Source: Numida meleagris
Taxonomy: Eukaryota > Chordata > Aves > Galliformes > Numididae
Length of the DNA: 64,000 nucleotides
Reading direction: 5' to 3'
NCBI RefSeq assembly: GCF_002078875.1
Contig: NC_034421.1
Span: forward strand, 15,085,218-15,149,217
Position 1 is the stretch's first letter. Each line of letters begins with the position of its first letter. The translations under genes and the position numbers were made by a program. Below the pieces are notes generated by a model that saw only the letters and a program-made list of their open reading frames with translations, was not told the origin of the DNA and searched no databases. Below, in pieces: positions 54,301 to 64,000 of the stretch.

Positions 54301-57300
54301 GGTAGAGGGTCAGGGCTGAATATGAAAAAGCACAATCAAATCCCATGTACTGAGGCATCCTGTAAAGAATATTTCTGTGAGGAAAAATCAGAAAATTAGA
54401 AAAGTTTGTGGCTGGGCTTTTTATTCTTTCAATCATGAGCTAATTGAATTAGGTGCAACCTCTCAATGAACTACCGCCTCCCAAAAATGTGCAGCCCTGC
54501 TCATGTGTCAAGCACAGAGCATTCATTCTAGTTCAGACCAGACTGATAGGCTCTTAGAGCAGCACTTGCACTTCTCAAGGTCTTTTCATCCATTTCCCAT
54601 CCCTCTGATCTGAAAACAGACACTATTCAAAAGGAAAAGAGGTAAAAATGGGTCAGCATATCTTAATGTAGAGAATGGGGAACATTTGCATAAAATGAGA
54701 CTGGAGAGGCTTTCAGCAGCACAGACTGTGTCTGGGTAGATCAAGGTGCTTGCTGAACTGTCTATTTCAGTGTATCACAGCCTAAGTGGAGGAAGACCAG
54801 ATATTTTTTGAGACAGTGGCCTTGACAAGACCATTATTTCTTTTCTTTTCCCTCAAACACAGACACACATACTGTGCAACACCCTGCTGAGGCTAATGCT
54901 GCTGCCAGACACCAAGCCCAGTGCTCCACATGGGAGCTGAACTATTTGTCTCTCCTCGGCATCACCATGGCCACAGTGGGACGAGTGCACGGTCCTGGTA
55001 AAGTACCACCTGCTGTCAGACGTTCCACCCTCCAGCAAGTCCCTGGGGATCTCAGTATCAGCTCACTGAACTAAGGGACACGACACCACAGCACATCTCA
55101 GTAGCACAGACCAGTGTCCACCACTAGACAGTGGGTTGGGAAGAATTATGTTCAAGTGCATCTTCTGTGTGCTAAAAGAACACCCTCCAGCCCACAGGGA
55201 AGCCTGAGATGGGAGGTGTCTTTCCTTGTTCCACAGGGCTGGGAGAAAGCTTTTCACCTAAGGGGATCTAAAGAGGTGGGGTTTCCCTTTGCATTACCTC
55301 TCCTAATAAATGATTATACATTAAAAACAGCAGCTTGCAAGAGAATCACTATCCATGCTTCTTGCAAGGCAGCAAAACAAAATGGGCTGGTGACTGATGT
55401 TACTCAGTGGATGCCTGGAAGGCTTAGAAAATAAAGACAAGCAGGCAGCACAAGTGCCAGTGCGGAAGAGGATGGGTTAGGAAACTGTCCTCTGGCAAGC
55501 TCTCCCCATGTCCCTCCTTCTCAGAAAACACGGTGACAAGAAAACACTCCCAAGTGACACCTCTGTCCCCTGGATCCCCTCTGGGCATCATTACTCTGAA
55601 TCTCATCCCTAGTAATGCATTCACAGAGAGGAACTGCACAGCAGGCAGGAAAGCTCAGGTGAGCTGGGACAAGGAGGCAACATCCAGCAAGCCCAAATTC
55701 ACCCTGCAAACAGCAGCCACAGAGCACAGCGTTATGCTCTGCCTCTCCAGCCACTGTCATCAACAGCAGGCAGCATGAAAATGGAGTTCTGATTTCAGTG
55801 CTTTTTTTATGCTTCAGAGATTAAATAACCTTTTGGTACAAGGATAGGTCAGTCTGTCTCACCCGTGAGGGGTTCAGCAAAGAGCAAAAAAGGAAGAAAG
55901 GATGAACAAACCATGCCCATTATTTTTTCAGCTCATTTCAGATTGTCTCCATCCCCACCTGAGTCTAGCTCCATCCCTTGCAGCTTTCAGTATTTTCCCC
56001 ACCATCACACATCACTTTTTATCATTCCTGCTATTTGGTTCCTCAAGTTCCCCTCATCTAATCAGTGAAAACTGTATCTGTCTCTGCCTGAAATGAAGTT
56101 TCAGTGAACTAGCTCGGAAGAGATGCCAGGAGCATATCTTCCTGCTGATAGGTGAAGTCTGAGAAACTGCCAAATCATGGTTCTGACACCCCATGTGACA
56201 GCCTATTCAACACATTAACTGATACTTCACAGCATTAAAGAGATAGCGTAAGTTGCTTTTAAACTGTTCCTGATGCCAAATCTTTCCACATCTTTAACTA
56301 TAACTGCCAAAACCTTATGCTTGCTCATCTATTGTTATTCTCTGTCGCATGTTTTCTGAATGAGAAGTCGAATAGTGAACATATTCGAACCAATATAATT
56401 GTGCACTGACGTCAACAGCAGCAACTGCTCTAAGACATCAGTGGTTTATTTTTTAGGGGAAAATGAGCCTTTTGCACCTTGTTCCATTGGTGCCCTTCTC
56501 AAGAAGGGGCAGTGGGATGAGAGTAGGTTTGATAGTGTTGGATCTGACAGCAGGCAAGCCAGCAGGGCAGAGCTCAGAGGGAGCTCCCCCAATAGAGGGA
56601 GAAGCCTGAATCAGAGTTGGAAAAGTTTAACCTATGTGTATAATAACGTCATGTTATTAGTATATACTTATAGTATTATAACGGGTAACAGGTTGATGTA
56701 TTCAAGTGACATATGTAATAACCACCTAAGCTTAGAGTAACATTAGCAGTAACTGTGGGATTTTTACACTGCATTCTGAATCAGCCCCTGGACCTTCCCA
56801 GGCAGCTCTGGGACAGCTCAGCTGCACACAGGAGAACAACAGAGTCTCCTTCAGGTCTCCTTGGGTTGCCCAGCTTGATGGCCACCACCACTGCTGCAGG
56901 GAGCATCTGTGGGGCAGCTGGGCACAAACACAGCTTTCTAGGTGTGTCAGGGAAGTACACAGACTTGGACAAATCCGGACACAGAAAAGCTTGGCTGTCA
57001 GCTTTGCAGCTCATTTCCACCTGGGTTATCAATGCTGAGCTTCCTCCGCATGGATGCTCTGTGTGCTGCTCACCTGCTTCAAGGCTCCCCTTACCATTAG
57101 GTCAGCCCCACAGGTACACCCAAAGCATGAGTGCAAGCAGCACCGGAGCCCCTGCACAAGCTACCTGCTTTCCTAGGCTGGGACTACATTCAGGCTCAGA
57201 AAATCATTCTTTGTCTCCAGTACATACTGCAGAACACTGAGCCCCACGGACTGACAGGACCTGCATCGCACCGCTGCTGCTGAGTCAGCACAGAGAAGCA

Positions 57301-57849
57301 GCATTTTTCTTTAAGGCAGGTGCTGCAACAGCAACGGCTGCTGGCTCCCAGCTAGGGATGCTCACAGTGCAGAGCTGCCCAGCTCTGGGCACTGCCCGCA
57401 GGACGCAGCGCAGCTGCACAGACCATTCCCAGGACAGAAGCGTGATGCAATTTGCATCCAACTATTGTTCTCATGACAAAAGAATGTTTTGCATATGTTT
57501 GTCCTGTATCATAATAGCAACTTCCAATCGTGATCTTCAGTGGTAACAACTTGTTTTAATTAGTTTTGATGGTTAGTCTGAAGCTTTCTTGTGTGCAGCC
57601 TATTATTCCTACTCAGCACTATTTTCCCACTAATTTACTCTTTGTTTCTCCAGGGAAATCCCAATGTTAAATATTTACAACCAAAATATCCCCAGAAAGT
57701 ATTGCTTTCTGCTTCCATAAAACTAGATTTTTCAGTGAATGCTTTGATTAAAATTACATTTTAATAAAAATATTTTTGGAGCAGCTCCTGCCACTCTTTG
57801 CGCCTATATCACTGCAAATGTGCCCATGGGAACTTTGGGGGGTTCCGGG
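48317..57849. other. Intergenic sequence, no gene recognised
   Basis: Unique-looking DNA without recognised exons, RNA genes or transposons. GC content rises in 52100-53750, but frames there are short and on both strands, as expected by chance. A perfect TGACGTCA (CRE-type octamer) is at 56407-56414. A C run lies at about 52226-52233. Confidence 0.55.
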
Positions 57850-58350
57850 TGGCTTGGGCAAGGCGATACTTTATAGCAAAGTCCCTATAACGAGGGAAGA
57901 GAAAAAGATAAAAGCCCCGAAGTGCTCCAAATGTTGGGTTGTGTTGGGAAGGCCACAGCCCAAGGCTGTAGCAGAACGGCGGCCTGGCCGTGCCCCCGAG
58001 ACAGGCTCCCCACTCCCTGGTCCCCACCGGCGGCTCCGGGCCCCGTTCTCCCCTCTCTCGCTGGTTCCGTGGTGCCACCTAGTGCCTCCGGCCCGGGACT
58101 CACGGTGGCAGCGCTTTGCTCGCCCTCTGACCAGCGGGGCTCCCTGCGTGGGTGCTGCAGCCCTGAGGGATGGGAGCTGCCCCCCGCAGCTGGTGCTCAG
58201 GAGCAAAGCTGGACGTGCTCTTGGGAGAGCAACTGAGGAGCTGCTCCTGCTCACCACCAGAGCACACTTCTCGCTGGCCGCCTTCCCCCCACGTTCTCCA
58301 GAGCAGAGGCAGGGATCGTCTGTCACCACACCTCGGCCAAGCCGCCCCAT
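57850..58350. promoter_or_regulatory. CpG-richer patch, possible CpG island
   Basis: By eye this is the densest CpG cluster in the window, with roughly 25 CpGs between about 57950 and 58330 against a CpG-poor background. GC-box-like GGGGCTCC and CCGGCGGCTCCGGG stretches occur. A CTCF-type motif lies within it. It could be an orphan promoter (for example of a lncRNA), an insulator, or simply a GC-rich stretch. The overlapping long ORFs on both strands are explained by GC content. No TATA box or exon/donor pair was recognised. Confidence 0.45.
58071..58085 (-). promoter_or_regulatory. CTCF-type binding motif candidate
   Basis: Read on the minus strand, GCACTAGGTGGCACC matches the CTCF core CCASYAGRKGGCRSY at all but the first position. 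It lies inside the CpG-richer patch. Occupancy cannot be judged from sequence. Confidence 0.5.
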
Positions 58351-61300
58351 GTCACTTGCACACCTCCATGACTGCAACACAAGTGGCCAGGAGTCTGATC
58401 AGACACAAATAATATGTTAAAAACCTACTTTGATGGCCTAAAAACCCGCAGAACGTGATTTAGCTATCAGCCCTCCCCAAATCACAGGTTTTACATCTTT
58501 ACCAGGGGCTGCAGGGTTGGATTTGGGGGCTGGTGCAGTCACACTGGGCCGAGAGGAAATGAGTTTGCACCAACACCAGCAGCAGAGACGCGAGGCCCTG
58601 ACAGGCCCAGCTGGGGGAGGTTCACGGGTGACAAATGGAGTCATCACTCACATGACTGCAGCAGAGCCACATGAATAATGATACAGCTGCTCCGGGATCG
58701 TAAACAGCATCAATCCTGGATGAAGGAGCCAAGATCCCAACCATTGTGGTCTGCGCAAGCAGGCCCCAAAGTTGTGGTGCTTTGCACAAGCAGGACCCTG
58801 TGCAGAAATCCACAGGAACTACATCTCCCTGTGCCCATGCATGCAGGGGCACGATCCAGAAACAGCAGGCAGACGGAAATGTCAGCCCCACCATGGCCGC
58901 AGTCACAGCTCACCACTGCTCCTGTAAGGGCAAGGCACAAGGAACAAAACGAAGCAAGCTGGTGCTCACAAAAGCTATACTGTATGACAAAGGTTGTCTT
59001 TGACAAATTACTGGTCTGTACTCAGCTGAGCAGTTCTCACTGGTTCTGTTACACTGAGAGTCAGAACTCCAAGGCCAAATGCAGCAGAACGGCTGAAAGA
59101 AGATTGGCTGCCTTGCTGAATTTTCCACCTGCCCCACAAAAGCACGATAAAACCATCACTGGTATGAGGGTGGCACTCCAGCGCAAGGCATTAAAGATAA
59201 TTTTAGCAGATGTTTCCTTAAAAAGGATGCAGTATTCAAAAGTCTGAACACAGTGGGACTGGATCCACTGGAAAAAATAGTGATGTGAGAATAAACCCAA
59301 ACATTCCTTTGTATTCCAAAGTGCAACCACCCACCCATCCAGGTAACCTGAACTAAATTGGGGTGAATTGATCTTGGCATTATTTCCCCTTAACAGAGGT
59401 GAGAAGCAAATTTTTCTGTCAGCATCAATTAGGCAAACTGGTCACTTACTCATGTGCTTGTTGGAGGGCTCCTCCGGATTTTTAAAAGAATCAACCTGAG
59501 CAAATGACATAAAAAGTAATCAGTTTCGTAGACTGGAAATTCACATGGACAATTTCAGGTTTTGGTAAGAAAGTGAAGTGGGATCTGAAGGATGGTGTGC
59601 TCATTTAGATCAACGTCCTGGCCAACCAGCAGAACATCATCAGCTCAGAAACCAATGTCCAAAGGAAATAGTTTCTCAAATTATGCAGAAACAGTAGCAA
59701 AGTGTGGTAGGCACAGATATCATAGCCAGGTTCAAGCAAAAATTGAGGTCATCATGGAAGACTGCAAAGATCAAACAACTCCTTGGCTGGGCAGGACATG
59801 TTGGTGGCTGAGCCAGAGTCCTGCATCCCTGCAAAATTATTTTGGAAGGAGCTAAGCCCCTGAGCTGAACTTAAACAGAGCTCCCAGCCCACACCTGAGA
59901 GGCCCCAGGTGAGGCTGGTAAGGGACACTGGGATCAAATAATGTGCTCCAGTCCTGATCTGCAGCTGCAAGAGGGGTTGACTTTTTCCTGACTGTAGATG
60001 TTACATCACCTTTAGAGCTCCTTGGTGTCTGCAGAGCCAGGGAAATGTTTCCTGGGGAAGGTCCATGTAATCCTCCAATATGAGTAGAAGATTCAAAGGA
60101 GTGAGAAAACAAAAGCTAGGAGAGAAGAAACAACTCTTCTGGAGGCAAACCATCCATGCAAGGATGGCTCCCTTGCCAAAATGACTTTTCATCACAGCTC
60201 AGTATGAAGTTGCTGCCACCCTTAAAACCCACAGGTCTTCAACACCCTGAGACATCAAAAGCCCCATTACCTGTCTCAAGGAAGGGCTCAACAATGTAAG
60301 GCCAGAAGGAGGAGTGGCAATGATAAAACACAGGGTATAGCAGGTATCTGACTGAAGGCTCTACGTTCATGGCATGCATTGGCAGTGGCGCAGCTGCTCC
60401 CACATCATAAGGTATGGACTGCAGCAGCAGTGCCCATGGCAAGGTGGACATGAGTGTGCAGTAAGTCACAGCTTGTCTGCAGGAACAGGTGCATCAGGTC
60501 GAGTGACCAGAAAGGTGGAAGAGCTGCAGGCTCCTTCTAGGCAGTCCCTGCTGCATCACCCACTCCTGAAGCTCCAGTCTGGGCAGCATAGACAACATAA
60601 AACTGTCAGGAATAAACTCTGAAGGGAAGTCTGTGCAGAATATAGTAGGGAATACTAGAAACGCTGCTATTCAACGTGGAAACCAGGGAGGGGGAAAGTA
60701 TGGGAAGCAGGGAACAGTCTTCAAAACCTCTTCCAAACACAAATTTAGTTTTTTTTGCGGTACCACAGCACCATCTGTTGGAAATGCCTTAAAATTGGCA
60801 AGCCTGAACATCATATTCTCAGCTGATGATGTCACACACACAAATTGTTTCATGTTTGTGTGCATGAGCAGGCACTTTGGAGATAGAAGACCCGATGCCC
60901 CAAGTCGCTCCAATGGTTACTAACCAAAACCTGGGCTAACCTGTAAGCTGCTGGCCTGCAGGAGCTGAGCTGGTGAACATGCATTTCCCTAAGCAACCTC
61001 TTCAAGTCCCACCAAACCCCCTATGAGCCAACTGGGTGGCCCATCCCGCTGCTGAACCTGGAGACTGTAGATGCAAAGACACAGGGCTGTAATAAGCCCA
61101 GTCCTCAGCAGTGAGCTGCAAAGCTGGGCACAGAGGTTGCCATGCCCTGAGCCATGCTGCGAGCTGCACAGGCAGCACGGCTCACTGGAAATTGCACAGC
61201 AGACAATGAAATATTTGCTCCAGGACCCAAATTTAGCCTTCTCATACCCCTTTGGTTGGTCTCAGTACTAGTGCTTACATCTGAAAAGGCTGACATAGGT

Positions 61301-64000
61301 TAGAGCACATGAAGTATATGTGCACTGTGGTTATTCTCAGGGGAGGTCTCTAGCTTCCTATTTGCAGTACAGCAGCATAGGCCAAGTGGTACAAAGCTCC
61401 TTCCCTCTCCCTGCCTGCCAGCAGCTCAAACCTGTTAAACCAGTGGTGTGATGATGATGTCTGAGCAATACCTGTGGAAGATAAGTAATAATGGTGAAGA
61501 CTTCGTTGTACGTCGAGCAGAGTCCACCTCCGGACTGGGCTGAGAGTTTACTGCCAGCCCAGCCAGTTCTGAACTTCTTTTTCATTGAAAAAAGCCTCTC
61601 CCAATGCAATGTGTCATCTCCTGGGATATTTGAGCTACAGATCCTACCCTGGGGGATGAGCTCCCACAGCCAGAGCACATGGTTCACTGGGCATTTCTGT
61701 ACATGTCCCCTCTGCAGCACACACACTGCATCACTAGGCAAGCACCTGTACTTCTTCCCCCCTTACCACTGCAGCAGCAGAACCAGCTGTGCTGTGTGTC
61801 CTGCAGCTCAGTGAGAACGCTTCTGTTTAAAATGTAATGAAAGAAATCGCTTTCCAAATATTGCATCTCATTACTGGGATGCTTCATGGCCTCATTCCTC
61901 TCTTGTGCTCGCAGGGGAATTAACATTCGCTTGCCTATGGCCATGTGATGCAGGAACTGCAGCACCAGGGCTCCTGCTTTGCTTACTGAAAAGCAGCTGC
62001 ACCTGGGGGTCACTGGGCAGGAAAGCAGAATGCCAGAGCAGCCCACGAGGAACCTTCTGACCCTTCTGCTCCATTCCCATCACCTGCAGTGACACAGGCT
62101 CTACTACTGCAAATAGATTCCTTCTGTGCATTCATTTACTGCCTTCCTTTCCAGTATTATTATTTTATGTAATTGGCCATGTCAAAAGAGCCCTTACATA
62201 ACCACAGTCTCCCCAGGCACATGTCTTGAAACACATGCGTGCCTCCTCTCCCTGTCAGTTGCAATATTTTGCACATGGATGGACTCAACTCTTCTCCAGG
62301 AAATACTAAAAATAAAGAGAACACACTGTCAAGTATCAGGGACTCATAGAGCTTGGCATAATAGATTTTCATGTCTCCCATGGTCAGTACCTGTATATTA
62401 CAACACAGAGACATGGAGATAACATATGCCACTGGAAAAAGAAAAAAATGCTTTACTTATAGTTACCTTCTCTGCATTCAGGGCAACATCTCTTAAGGGA
62501 AAAGCTTTTTTTATTCTTTGTAAATGCACTGATCTGTGCCTAAGCCAGCCATATAGATCAAAGACTTGTACAGAGGCTAGAAACACTTTGGACAAAGCAA
62601 TTTTAATCATCTAAGTGATTTCATTGATTTTCCTGGCGTGCTCATGTAGCTAAATGAAACGAAACATTTGCATGACTGCTGCCCAAAATTTTACTGGCTA
62701 AAAGCATTGGCACAATAATTTCCTGTGAGATCAGATCTATCATTGGCATAGAGAACTGTATTGACTTGTTCAGCGCTCTGCTTGCACGGATCATTTGCAA
62801 GGGGCAAAGTGTCACTGACAGACAAAGCAAGCTGGAGCCTGTTTGGCCTGCGATGGGAAAGCCAAGGAGCACTTTGGCACTGACTCCATGGAAAGACAAT
62901 CATGACCTAGATAACTAAGGTTATGGTTAATCCGCAAAGCTAAGAGACATTCCACCTAGTCACTGCAACTTTACTTCACGCTGAGCGATACCTTGCAGTT
63001 TCTTTTTCTCTTCACCTCCTTACTCTGCCACGACTTCCCATGCACCCTAGGTGGGTGTCTCTTCTCACCCCTGCCATCAGCAACTGCTGCTACAGGTATG
63101 TGCTGGGATATGACCACATCCATTAAGCTGGTGGTGGGTGAAAGCCCTCATATATATTTCTGAATGTATGCTGTAGGCAACGAGTTGTTTCCTCCCTTTT
63201 AATTCCAGCATTTCATTTTATGAGACTCATTACAACAGCCTTTTAATGCCTGTGTACACTGCCAGAGTGTTGCCCAGCCTGAAAATCTTCTTAATTTACG
63301 AGATAATGTTAAATTCTTGGAGTTGTGAGACACTGCTGAGCTCAGTCCAGCTAATTATGGTCTTTTGGCATGGAATTTGCTTTACTTTTCTCTTAGGCAA
63401 TGGTCACAGATTGCATTAGGGCTAATGACAGTGACCATGGAGTCACCAGAAAGAGGCCAGTCAGCTTCTGGTCATTTACTTACATGAGTGGCTTTTCCAG
63501 ATCAGCAGTTGAGCTGGCACTGAAGGTCATTGTGCATTGGCACAACAGAAATAAATGCAGGCTCACAGGGGCGGCCCACAGAGCACAGAGCAACAGAGAT
63601 GTGAGGAGATGGCAGCCTGGGTAGGGCTGAGGCTGGCTAGGCCCAGAGAAATGCCATTCTGAGCAGAGATATTTTGTTCGATATTTGGTAAAAATATTTA
63701 ATTGAGGTTAAATTTTGCATGCTAGGAAAGTCACCACGTTTGGGAAAACTGTTGTATTGCTGGTGGAACAGCTCAGCTCATCATGGATGGTGATGGACAG
63801 CCCTGCCACAAGCCTGAGGGGGCTGGTGGCTGGATGCGGCCAGAGACCTCCCTGATGAAGTTACCCCAGCCCAAATGACGGGAAAACACGGGTCTGCATC
63901 CAGCTGTGCCTGTTGTGGGAGCTGGAGACAAGCAGTGCAGCTCCTGGCACTTGCCTTCCTCCTGCTGAGAAACATGTACGGGTTTTTTCTACACCTGCTG
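58351..64000. other. Intergenic sequence to the window end, no gene recognised
   Basis: No exon, RNA gene or transposon could be supported. The stretch 62600-62910 is non-repetitive, of balanced composition and free of low-complexity runs, the texture of conserved non-coding elements, but this is only an impression. Confidence 0.5.
60767..60781 (-). promoter_or_regulatory. Weaker CTCF-type motif candidate
   Basis: The minus strand reads CCAACAGATGGTGCT, which matches the CTCF core apart from two positions (A for S, T for C). It has the same orientation as the motif at 58071-58085. Confidence 0.3.

Noticed and set aside
56407..56414. Perfect CRE octamer TGACGTCA
   Set aside because: A single 8-mer match is expected by chance at about this window size; no promoter context.
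57776..58420. 214-codon open frame and antisense 169-codon frame
   Set aside because: Both lie in the CpG/GC-rich patch, where stops are depleted on both strands; low-complexity Pro/Arg/Ser content and no recognisable domain.
58678..59247. 189-codon open frame
   Set aside because: No domain or family resemblance; several overlapping antisense frames of similar quality.

Overview
This window is nuclear genomic DNA from a bird, most likely a galliform (chicken-like). The evidence is several CR1 retrotransposon copies with the typical avian ATTCTATG-type 3' tails, two short mariner elements resembling chicken Galluhop, and one vertebrate GPCR exon. It is gene-poor. The only protein-coding exon I can support is the large final exon of GPR139 (about 11.7 to 12.65 kb, plus strand). 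There are no tRNA, rRNA, CRISPR or operon-like features.

Layout. Positions 1 to 11712 are best read as GPR139 intron 1. The exon joins an upstream exon through a phase-1 acceptor, and I found no exon 1 in the window. This intron carries an inverted 542-bp mariner derivative (2971-3512) and a long, damaged CR1 copy (about 7240-9659). That CR1 still shows a remnant of the SGNH-esterase ORF1 ahead of the endonuclease/reverse-transcriptase ORF2. Positions 11713 to 12647 are the coding exon. From 12648 to about 16.2 kb the sequence becomes AT-rich, with several AATAAA signals, and may be a long 3' UTR. From about 16.3 to 64 kb the window looks intergenic: unique sequence with homopolymer runs, one short CR1 tail (about 20.56 kb), a second mariner derivative (29925-30480, opposite orientation), a CR1 (about 38.0-39.02 kb), a decayed hAT-type (Charlie/ZBED/GTF2IRD2-related) transposase (about 41.0-42.05 kb), and a composite CR1 locus (45.98-48.32 kb) in which a plus-strand CR1 sits inside a minus-strand CR1. 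A CpG-richer patch at about 57.9-58.35 kb contains a strong-looking CTCF-type motif.

The host gene is a brain orphan receptor whose exon is intact. The rest is a record of transposon insertion and decay plus possible regulatory DNA. I do not see a previously undescribed multigene system. The points most worth a second look are the nested CR1s, which form a head-to-head inverted repeat with a recognisable AAGAT target duplication; the hAT transposase fossil; the esterase remnant; and the CpG/CTCF patch.
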